Below are positions 39,323 through 50,500 of a stretch of DNA of 64,000 nt, piece after piece. The translations under genes were made by a program, and so were the position numbers. Where the stretch lies: the NCBI RefSeq assembly GCF_031877795.1, contig NC_133932.1, positions 72,405,937-72,469,936 of the forward strand, read 5' to 3'. Numbering within the stretch: the stretch's first letter is position 1; each line of letters begins with the position of its first letter. Below the pieces are notes generated by a model, which had not been told where the DNA came from, made no database searches, and saw only the letters and a list, made by a program, of their open reading frames with translations. The DNA is from Strix aluco. Its lineage: Eukaryota > Chordata > Aves > Strigiformes > Strigidae.

Positions 39323-39971
39323 TTTATTTCCTACCAAAAGAAACTGCTACATTTCCAGAATGTTTAAAAATTGTAACAATTTGTATACATTAGTGAATAA
39401 CAGAGTTATAACTTCTGTGTAGATTTAAAACCAACACACCAGGTTGAAATCTGTACTGAGCTCTGTTAATTGATTGACTTCGCCTACAAATGCTATTTAG
39501 ATTGTAATACCACTGATGTTCTAAATACAAAAAAAAAAAAATGCTCATTTTAAAGAAAATCCAGTAGCTGTTTTAAAATCAGTTTTAATTTTCTGATTTT
39601 ATTTAGAGGAGTCATGCTTCTCAAATCGTTTTAGGGGGAAAAACAATAGTAGCTTAGTTTCCCCAAAGATGTAGACAGTTTACAAAACTGCTTAAATTAA
39701 ACACCGAAACCCCATCTCTTATGTGTAGATGTTGCTCTAATCTAAAAAGTCTGTGAACCCTCATAGACCAAAATGAGCAAACATTTAAAAACCTATTTTA
39801 AAAATAGGTAACTGGTTTAAAAAGAAAAACAAAAATGCATCGGGGTGAGGTAGTAGTCACAGTGCATCCAGAAATATCAGCTCTAAGGGCTGAAGGGAAA
39901 TACTCGGAGCAGCCTTTCCGATTGCAGGTGCTTTCTGTGGGCAGCTATTGCAAGGTACAAGAATGCACCCT

Positions 39972-40003
39972 GACTGGAATATGCACGATGCCATATTCCA
40001 GTC
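39972..40003. repeat. Perfect 12-bp inverted repeat (hairpin) in the NAXD 3' flank
   Basis: GACTGGAATATG (39972-39983) and CATATTCCAGTC (39992-40003) are exact reverse complements around an eight-base loop, CACGATGC. As DNA or RNA this can form a stable stem-loop. Confidence 0.8.
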
Positions 40004-41184
40004 TAGAGCTCGATCACTGGAAAAGAGTCGCTGCAATGACTATCTAACATCTACTGCAGTAACTACACACACTATATGCTTGTTCCTGCGCTTTAATGAG
40101 TATATACACTTGGAGCTACATTGTAGGTTTAAGGGCAGTACCCACTTAAATGTACTTTGCGTGAACTTGCCCCTCTCTCCGCAACGGTTCAATCCCTACA
40201 AACTCTGAATGATTTTCCAACAATTTAAGAAATGATACCATGCAAAATCCCACACAACTTCCCTGTTAAACCCAGCACTCACCTGCCCTGCCAACGAGCC
40301 GGACAGCTATGGCCCTAACAGCAGAAGTCCTGTCTGTCTTGCTAAGGATCAAGGAAAAAGCCCCTAAAGCCAGGTGCTGCACTGGGAGCTCAAACACCAA
40401 CTACTATATTTCTATTTCTGCCTTTGCCTTGCAGTGTATGAAGAGGGTACAGGTACATGCTGTTGGCTGCCTTTTGTTCCTTCAATTCATATTCCTCTGG
40501 TTAACAGCTAGCCACCTATGGCTCTGTATGCTGATCTTCTCGGAGCTCTAACTCAGCAGGCAGTCGGAGTTTTACAACACTTAACTCTTCCATGATCACT
40601 GAGTTTGACCAGTTCAGTTAGGTATCACTAAGTTTCTTACCCTGCCTAGTATCTCTCCAAATGATAAATTCCACACAATTCATCATACTGAGTTCTAGAT
40701 AAGTCAAGGTCAGCTAAAGGAATAGAAATTTTTTTTCAGGTAAGCATAATTACTGTTTAATGCTAAGATATCTACAGTATATCCTTATTTTCTGCGATGG
40801 GGGAACTTTCTACAAAAAAAACCAACCACCACCTTGCAGGAAGGGGTGTCTTGTCGAAATGAGCGCTGCCTCTGGGACCGGGAATGGGAAAAGGCAACTA
40901 ATTACATTCAAAATCTACAGCAACTCTCATGCATTCCCTTTCCAAAGAGGCTTACTTTTTGCTTCTTAATATACTAGCACGGCAAAAAATTAAGTGCAAT
41001 AGCTAATTCTAGACAGAGGGTCTAAGAATGAAAATACGACAACCTTGGTGCAATCCAAGAAATTCAGTTGAGCTGGTGGAAGAATTTTATCTATCAAGTG
41101 CATTTATTTTTTTTTTTTGCTGTTCACACTTTAGTTATTGCTCAATAACTATCAAAAAGAACAGAGGAATACTTTCAGTTTAGT

Positions 41185-41190
41185 TTTATT
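41185..41190 (-). terminator. NAXD: Candidate proximal NAXD polyadenylation signal
   Basis: TTTATT on the plus strand is AATAAA on the NAXD strand, 244 bases past the stop codon. It is followed in the transcript direction by a T-rich and GT-containing stretch. It is the first of several candidates. Confidence 0.5.
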
Positions 41191-41433
41191 ATATTATAAC
41201 AGATCTGCAACTACAGCTTATTTCAGCCAAAACATTTTTGTATTCCAAACTCTTAAAAAATATCTACATTAATCATATTTTTCTATTCTTAAAAATAAAA
41301 AAAAAAATTCTACCTAGCATACCAATGCTGCTACAGCACTTGAAAGGGTGCATTACTTATGTAAATTCTACGGTAAATGTAATTACTCTTGCAGTCATTG
41401 TTCTTCCTTTTCTTCTTCTCTGCTGCTTTGGCT

Positions 41434-41584
41434 TCAGGTTTCAAAAAGTTTGCTAAAAGCTGTTCCAACTTCTGAAACCATGTCAGAGGCAGTCATTGAA
41501 CGTCCAAATTTTTGAAAGGCTTGGTGGTTAGACTGCCTCGTAAGAGAGCAAGCTCCAAATGCAGCCACTAGAAAGGGATTTTGA
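41434..41584 (-). CDS. NAXD: NAXD terminal coding exon
   Basis: The minus-strand acceptor is tttttcttttag. It completes Gly and reads [18 protein letters not shown], then [16 protein letters not shown] and [15 protein letters not shown]. The stop TGA is at 41436-41434. This is the C-terminal helical end of the dehydratase and very close to human NAXD. Confidence 0.97.
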
Positions 41585-44500
41585 CTAAAAGAAAAAAAAA
41601 CCCAAAACATTATAAACAAAATCTGAATACTCTTGTGTAATTCATAAGGTGGTGGACATAATCTATGTACTCATAAATGTTTGTCAGCATTTTTGGGAAG
41701 GCCTCTTAAGAGAACATCCGTGTTTCTCAGACTCTTGCATTGCAGAGCACTTTGGCTGAATTTTTTTTAACAAATACTTCCCATGGCACAGCACGTGACT
41801 GAGTGAGAAACACCACCAGGGCCAAAGGATGAAAAAGGAAAACATGCTTAGAAATGGGTGTAAGGTGTTCCATGCCTAGTTTTACCGATGTGAAACTTCA
41901 TCCTTTCCTTCAGAGGAAGACTGAAGTCTCCCCTGGCAGCCTTTTAACTCCCTTTCCTCCCCACTTGCTGGGTAACTCAGTTTAGTTTTATACTGCAGGG
42001 GGTGGGGGAAGGACATGGGGATGTGGACAAGAGATGATTTTTCTCAGGACCCCAAGTCACTGCTCCGGCGCCCTCATTAGCTCAGCTTAAAGGGGTACAG
42101 TGACAGCTGCAGACCACAACAGAAATTAAGGCACACTCTCTTAATGTCTCCTACATGCTTACAAACTGCCTAAAAGCGTACCCAGCCCCAGTCCTCATGT
42201 GCACCCCCCCCCCCCCCCCCTCCATAAGGCAGCACAGCCCTGTCACCTCCAGAGCACCTTCTCACAGGCTGGGCCATGGAGCTGCTTCTGCTGCCCTACT
42301 GCACCAGAGCAGAGGAAAACAAGTGCAGAATAATTCAGCAGCCAGCTCCGGGCTCTGGTTGTTGGGTGGTTAAAAACCTCACACAGCCATGGCTGGGACA
42401 TAGTAAGTCACTAAGAACCTACTGACTCCTGTGCCAAGTAAGTGTTTTGTGAAGGATCACGATATAAACACAGGCAAAGCAGAACGTGAGTTTACAATTA
42501 GGTGTTACCAGGGCAACTCTGAGTATCTTTTCCGTGAAAGCAGCAACTTCATACACTCATCAAGGTGCAGGAGTATTTAAGTCATCTTGAGAGTCAATCC
42601 TGGATGCCCAAATACTGCTCTGAAGCAAGAACTGTGCACAGGCTTCTGGGCTCAAGACAGCTACAGCACCTGTTTCTAAGGTTACTGCATACCCAGTTGG
42701 ATCCACACTGCACTCCAAAGCCATCACCTTAGCATCCAGTCTACTTAACAGGAGAATCCTACCTACTACACCATTAGCACCCCACAAAGCCAGTGCAGTC
42801 TTAAGGTTTCAAAATCCTGCTCTGCACAGGCCCCTTTTGAAAAAACAGAGCCAGGCACAGCGTGGAAGCACTGGCTGGACTGCCTGCAGTGCAGGCTACA
42901 AGCTGATGCCCTGATTCACTGAACCCAAAAAGCTCCTCCCTTCCTGAAACACATGAGATAAACAGGATCAGTCCAGCAGGTGTTTGAGAAGGGTCACCTT
43001 AACACCACCCCAGGAGACACAATGTATTGCTGATGCCAGTTATCCTCTCCCACTTTTCCTTCATTATAAAACAAAGGGGTTTGAGCGAGCTGTTTGGAAA
43101 AGCCACAGGAGCCCAAGTCAGGAGAGCCTGGAGAACACCTGCTGCGTTTGCTGTCTCTCCAACAATTGAATACTGATCTGTTGTACAACGTGCAAAAAAG
43201 GAAGCAAAAAAAAGTTCTTCCTTTAGTGGCAGCTGCAACTTCAGATACACAAACAATCTTGGTTTCATTTTTCATTCTGGGTATGCTAAGATTTCAGAAT
43301 TTTAAAGACCAGTCAGGTGGTCCCTCATTCCTCCTGGAGGACCTCGTGCAGTGCTCTCGCAGTAAAGCAAGCACAGACTAGTTAACTCCTGTGGACTCCC
43401 ATCTAACTGTGCATCTGCATATAGCATCCAAAAGACTACAAAAGATCTCCACTCCTCAAGCTTCAATAGCTCAATACTTATTGGGAACAGGGACTGTTAT
43501 TCCCTAGCTGCTTGTGTCAGGGTTCCTTTCAACTTCATTTAAAGCAGTTACTTTCACAGAAAGACTGCATGACTGTATGGACCAACTAGTTGGACAGGAA
43601 TTGACATAATTTAATGAAAGAGCAAACAGCCAGCTGCAGCTGCATGGCTGCTTTATGTATAACCAAACTGGACTGCCATTTGCCTTCAAATGGTTACCCT
43701 CTTTGAAACTGTATTTTATTTGCAAGTTTCAACTTACCTGCCCCACTGGATTACTTAAAGGATTCACCAAACTACAAAAACAAAGCTAAAGGACCTGTTT
43801 TTTGAATTATAGAGATGTTACTGCCAGTGACTACTGCTTATTTATTCTTCATACTTTCTGCCTGTATTTAATTGTTTTGAAAACACATACCTCATACATG
43901 TATATCCTTGGGAATAGATCCAGGTTCATACTCTTCTTCTGCCTCAGACTTGGGAGATGTTAGATTACTGAAGGGTTTGTCTTATTAAAATTGCAACTAT
44001 TATGTAGGCTGCTCTAGAACACCCTTACATTTTTTAAAAGTACATGGATACCTTAGTCCCAATGACTGCCATTTCATTGGAAATTTCTACAGGTCTACAA
44101 CAGTTGCCATACGAGAACACAGATTCACAAGAATTAATAAGTTAATTAATTTTCATACCCATTTGTTTTTTCTGCTCCAGCAAGAAATGCCCAGTGCGCT
44201 AAGACTCCAAGAGAACCAGAAAGGAGGTCCCCCTGTCCACCACATCGCCGGCTGCTTCCTTCGTGACTGCATACAAGTACTATGAACAGACAAACCAGAA
44301 ACAGTCATGTGCATTTTTTCTTCTATTTACAATGGTATCACTGCAGGTCTGAGAGTTAACCTCTGAGGCACACAGCAATTAACAGGTGACAGATTAATCA
44401 CAGGCAGCAGCATATGCTGAAATACGCTCTGCTTAAAAAAAAAATAATTATTGCATTAACATTTTAGAAATACTTTTCTAATCACTTTTCAAATTTTTAC

Positions 44501-47500
44501 AAATAGCATCGCACAATGTATACACTTTCTCCACTTCACTCAGCCTGCACAGAAGATTCAGTTACTAATGAGTTTAGTGCTTCATGAACCAATGCTGCCA
44601 TCATGAGCAATCATCCCAAACTGGACCAGATCCCTCCACAAAGCCATTGCACAAACGCAGATCTCCAGAGTCTCTGACCTTCGGAGTTTTCAAATGTAAA
44701 CCCAGGTGTTTTACAAAAAGCGAATGCAAAATAGAACTACAATCTCAAATCTTCTGTCAGACCCATCAGAAAGGTATTTTACTAAACCCAGCCTTTTCTT
44801 CGGCTTTGTAAAAACCGTATGCAAAGAGAGAGATCTCTTTTTCTGCCAATCAACAGCGTCCTCAGCATCCGTGTATGTTTCTGTCAGCAGTGTCACTGTG
44901 GATAGGCTCTCTCAGAATATCAGATTAAATATACAAAGGACCTTGGTCAAACTGAGCTCTTTGTGGAGCTTTAACTATGAAGAACATGCAAACGGTTTCA
45001 CTAAATTTAACTCCTTTGTTCTCCACTCTCAACAAGCCCAAGCAGGAAGCCAGAAGTATAATAAGGCACACAAAAAGAAAACAGTATCAATTCTCCAAAG
45101 TCTCTTGTGGGAATGTATCTACCCTTAGCTTTCCTTCTTGCTTGGCTCTGAAAAAAAAACAGGAGAAATTTATTTTCCTCTCCTAACAGAATGGAATTGC
45201 TGGGCAGAATCACTGGTGGCCACGCAGTGATCCTCAGCATCTCCAGTCAGCTACTGCAGAGCTACTCAGGTTCAGGACTATGCCCACGATCACTTGTGTG
45301 CTCCTCAGCATGCCAAGTACACAAAAAAAGTATAAATCAAGACATTGCTTGGACAACAGCTCTTACCTCAGTTTCCTCAAGTCACCTGGGCTGCGTTTCT
45401 CCAAGGTGTATGAACAGAGCAGCCCAGGTGTTTTACAGGGAGTACTATCCATATTTTTAAAAGGAATTTTTCTCTTACGAAACAATGGGAAAAATCTGCA
45501 CAAAACTGAAGGACCTGCAGGTAAATCTTCTTAAATAGCAAGAGGTAAAAGACTACTTAATACAAGTAAACCCTTTCCAGTTCATTAGCACAGTTCATTT
45601 CTGCTTTCTGTTACTTGGTGCAGCAAAGAATTGCACTTCACTTCCATTTCCTACCGATTCCTCCAGCAGTAATTGCTAGGCTCATGAGGCCAGGCAGTTG
45701 TGCGTTTTTGCTGCCACTGAGAGGGTAAAGATTCATTAGTCACCACAAACACAGCAGACACCACTGCAGCACTGCCAGCAGTTAATTTTCCCAATCACTC
45801 TTCTCCCCTCTCCCCTCCCCCCTCCCCCCCCCAATTAAGATTCTGGACGTGTTTCTCAGTGAGCAGTAGTTAATGTCAAATTTCACAAGTGTAATGCTCT
45901 TCTGAGTTAGCTACTTGAAGAAGGTATGCCCTTTTAGGTGGCATCGTTTGTTTTTGGTTTTTTTTTTCTTTAAAAAAAATACAGTGCTTTGGAGAAATTA
46001 CCTCTAATTCTGCTACTTTGAAGATGGTATCTCACAGGATTTTCACTTTGAGGGCTTGAACTCCTGGCAGGAGGCAGGATGGAAATCCTCTGTTCAAAAG
46101 CTTTGGGGCCTTCTGATTGACAGCTGAGCACAAGCCCCTGCTTATTAGCTGTATGTCACCATCTGCCACTATTCTGCAGCCCCACAACCTTCCAGTCAGT
46201 TTTGAGCTGTACAGGAAAGCAAGATCTCCTCAAACTAGGCCAATTATAATACCCCACTACAAAAAAAAAAAAAAAAAAAGTGGTCTTTTGTTTGCAGTTT
46301 TTTAAAAAGTAAGTCTCAGATATGGGCAGACTACCTCACAGGCAACAACAAAAGCAGACCTTTGTACTCTGCACAGAGATGCTGGAAAACAGATCCACGC
46401 AATTCTTTCAAAGAAGCAGAACGACGGGAAATTCACTTGAATGAGGAGGGAAAGGTATAACGCTTGAGAAATTCTTGTGCACAGCCTCAGTTCCTCAAAG
46501 AACATCTCAAAATAAAAGAATGATGAACATCACAACAGGCAATAGGAAAAGGAATGAAAAACTCCTCCAAAGTATAGTCACTGTAAAGAGGTTTTAAAAT
46601 AAAAGAAGAAATGCCACACTACCATCAAGAGAAACTGGCATACTGCCAAATCCACAAAGGACAAAGTCTTCCTGATGCTTTTCCCAGCCTTCTCCTAGAA
46701 CAACGAAAATAAAACTGCTTTCTTCCCAGTCCCCCAATCCAACACCCTCCACTAAATGTCTGTGACCCGCTGTGAAGGCAGCTCAAGCAGTTCTTTAAGG
46801 AGGTGATGTCCTTGTGTGCTGCACTGAGCAGTGACAACCAGTGGCAACGTTACAAGACCTCGATTAGATGGACATGACTGAACAGTCGGCAATGATGCCG
46901 AGAAGGCGGGCACTTCTATTCCCTGAAGAGATGCAGAATGATGTATTTACATGAGGATGAAGTATTTTTCGGTCCATTGCTCAGTGAGGTTATACCATGT
47001 TCAACTAGGGATCAACATGTGCATCAGAAAGCCTAGAAAACGTGGTTCTTGGAATAGATGAGGAGACCAAGACGATGGGATGCTGGACAACAGGGAAACT
47101 GCGAAGACTGAAAGCACCACGATGTGTCAATGTTGAGAGGCAGCAAGCGGGACCACTTAAGGTCAATTAGTCTGACACCAGTCCCGATCAAAATAATGGA
47201 GAGGTTCATCTATAGTTCAACTGATAGACCTTAAGAGATAGAAACATACAACTAATGCCAGTCAAATTGGCTGTTGGGGCAGGGTGTCTTGTTTTGTTTT
47301 TTAATAAGTCTGGGCAACCAAGGCAGATGTCATTATTTCACAGGGTCATGAATTAAAAAAAACAAAACAAAACAAAAACCCAGACCTCAGTATAATTGAC
47401 AGTCTTTTAATGAAAACTGATTTTCACTAAGTGACTTTCTGAAAAAGAAAAAAAAAAACCAGTTCCCTAGCAGTTACCCATGGAGTATACGTATACTCTC

Positions 47501-50500
47501 ATACAAAAAGGCTAAATTAAATAAAAATGTTATCATTGAAGAAATCATTGACTGAAGTACAGCAAGGAGATCAGCCAGAGTCAGAACAACCACAGCCCTA
47601 TTCAACAGTTTCAACATAATCTCAGCAATTAAACAGCACATAAATATTGCCAGAGCTGTACACAGCAAATACAGCATGTCCCTCACATACTGTGACCCAG
47701 ATTTCTTGCTTACCTACGTCTATGGAAATGACTTGTATTGAAATATGAGCGCAACAGAAACAAAAAAAATGAGGGCTGTCGTACTGACAGAATACTGGAA
47801 AGTAGAAATTGAAGAGTTTTAGGCTCCATGCAATTCAAAATTCTGCCCCAGACTTCCTGGGTAACTATAGCCAAGTCATTTAGTAGCTCTATGTTTAATA
47901 TTTTTCAGGCCTTAAAGTAAGTTACCATCACTCCCTTTTAGCACTCCTTGAAGATAAGATAAACATTAGCATTTGGGAAAGCATTCAGATCATGATGTCA
48001 CACTTAACTATACCACTGTCAGCAAGTTTTAAGCTGAAAGAACTCCCAGCCCAAACTGTGCAGGCAGATCAAAGCCCAGAAGAATGACCCATTTACGGGT
48101 ATTGTATGCTTTACTAAAAAAACCAGTCTGACATGTAACTGAAAATAGCTATCCTCTCTTCGAAGGAAAAAAAATAGAATTTAGTAGTTTTGCTGAGATC
48201 AAGCACTACAAGTTAACTGGGAAGCACGAATTTTGATATGGCTGTACACAGTCCTACTTCTAACAGTAGCTCCTAGGCACATTACAGGTGGAAAGCCGAA
48301 GGCCCATGTAGTATAAAAAGGTATGTCTGCGTGTTCTTGATTCACAGTGTTCATGCAGTAGTGAAAAAAAACAAACCCCAGGGATTAATTTTTTATGTTT
48401 GTACTTAGAACACAGAATGTGAAATACGGGATAGCTAGTTAAGGCTTAACACGTAACACTGATGATGATAAAGAAGGCTAAAGAGCCAATGTGAATCATC
48501 ACATTTACTGAGACTGCAGACCAAAAGCCTGGAAATTAAAATTTAATTCTTGAATCTCAGACGTCTTGAACAAGTTCTTTGCACTTGTCTTCCTCTTACA
48601 GAGCAGGAGTATTACACTTATCCTAATGTGCTCAGGAATCTATGTATGAAAGGTACGACCGTTCTGACTTTTGATATGATTCAACTGCATTGGATCAGCT
48701 AACGTCAGCTACCCCACAGAACAACAAATACTCTCGTTTAATTAAAAGGCTTAAGATTTCCATTTTCTATGCAAAATAATGTACCTATCACGGACCACTC
48801 TGCTCCATCAAATGCAAGATTCAGGTTTAGAGCATTATCAGATCTTGAGTAAAATGTTTTGTCAATATACTTCTCTGACCTGGCAGATACTCATACTGGT
48901 AAGAAATTTATCTTTTTCCTTTTGCAAGTTAGTTCACAAAAGCACATAGCTGGAGATTGTGGACTCCCAGAGAGATGTCCCAGAGTGCATACAGACAGGG
49001 AAACCAAGATTAACGGCTTTGGCTGGAGGAATCACTCAACTGTTGTGGAAAATGTAAGTTGGCTTTTATATAAAGGGTGCTTATACTTTTATATTCCCTA
49101 ATCACACTTTTAAAACTTAGATAGGTCCTTGAGTGTGAGACACCAGGCAATTTAAGTTAAAAGAAAATGATCCAAATTCTACATTACTTTTCCTGGATAG
49201 GCGCAGGAGCCAGGGGATGGAAGCGATGACAGGTGAGCAGTACGGGGGAGACAGCGGGCTGGGCCGCGCGTGCTATGGAGAGCACAGGGGCACAACAGGT
49301 AGGAACCGTGACCTCCCTGTTTCACTCACTCTGCAGAAGCAGGACTGGAGATGAAGTCTAGGCAAAACTTACTGGGCAGCTGGGCACCATAAGAGCTTTT
49401 AGCTGAGTGAACCAGGGCCTGAGAAGCACTGAAGAGCTTCCTTCCCAGCTGTATAGGGCATGAACAGCAGAAATCAGCAGAAGTACTGCTTGGGGATTTA
49501 TGGCAAGAGTTGTTTTTTTACCTCATATTCAGTACTCAATAATCCCTCTCACATGCTCCTTTGCTTCTCTTGACCATAGCTGCAGCTGGGCAACTGGAGA
49601 GAAACTATGTTTGGCTACTGGCTCCAGGTAAAAGTAGTCACAGGCAGCAGTGGGCTGGTTACCCATCAAGTCTGCCTTTTGGAATGGAGGAGAGGACAAA
49701 CACAGATGCTGGGGAAAATACAGAAAAACTCATTATAATATTTAAAAACAAAAATCCAAATCCTCTACTTCAAGGACCTAACCAAATTTTAAACATGTTA
49801 GGAACCAAGACAGGTATAACCACACTTTATTATTGACCAGTTCTCCAAAGAATAATAAAAAGAAAACCTTAGAGAGCTGTGCCATAGTGAATAAAAGCTG
49901 ACTTACCTTTTACCCACAGGCTGAGCACTCATTCCTACCCTGGTCAGTGATGGCACTGATATCACCTACCAAGAGCATGGTGAAGCTCATCTTTGTAGAG
50001 CAGGGAATCAACAACTGTAGACCAAGCTATAATGTGAAATTGCAAAAGGAAAGAGAAAAAGAGTATATAAAACTTAATTTAAAATCTTGGAGATTATGTT
50101 TACAGGGCAGTTGGCAGCTCATAACTGAAATGGAGACAAATTTTAGAAAAACCTCCATTTTAGTGGAGGGCTGCTACTGATTTCACAGAGGCCATGTATG
50201 TGACTCAGTACTGATTTTAAGGCCATAAGGAATCACCTGCATCATCTAATCTGATCTGTAAAAACAAACCTCAAAGGCATCCAGAAACTTCAGTTTGGCA
50301 ATCTATCAAAGGTTCTAGGTATGTTATTGTCATAGCTAATCTCTTTGTCTGTTAATAAAATCTGCCTTACTTTTAATCTGAATTTATTAAGCGTCAGCTT
50401 CCAAACATAATTTATTGTGCCTGTCTGCTTCGATTACAGAGCTGTCTGCTGACAGTAATCCTTCACCAACACCTGTACTTCCAGCTCGCTATCACATCAC

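Larger units (their letters stand above)
39323..41433 (-). other. NAXD: Probable NAXD 3' UTR (maximum extent) and downstream flank
   Basis: This lies immediately downstream of the NAXD stop on the minus strand and is AT-rich. Minus-strand AATAAA signals occur at 41185-41190, 39598-39603 and 39323-39328, so a short UTR of about 270 bases and longer forms of about 2 kb are possible. It contains a strong hairpin at 39972-40003. Small frames here have no recognised product. Confidence 0.5.

Noticed and set aside
40180..40200. GGTTCAATCC, resembling a tRNA T-loop
   Set aside because: The flanking five-base stem does not pair, and there is no D-loop, anticodon arm or acceptor stem at the right distance.
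44706..45128. 140-codon plus-strand frame in the NAXD intron
   Set aside because: No domain, Ser/Gln-rich chance composition, and antisense to the gene with no splice context.
46261..46279. 19-base A run considered as the tail of a retrocopy
   Set aside because: The sequence before it shows no coding or known small-RNA similarity, and no target duplication was seen.
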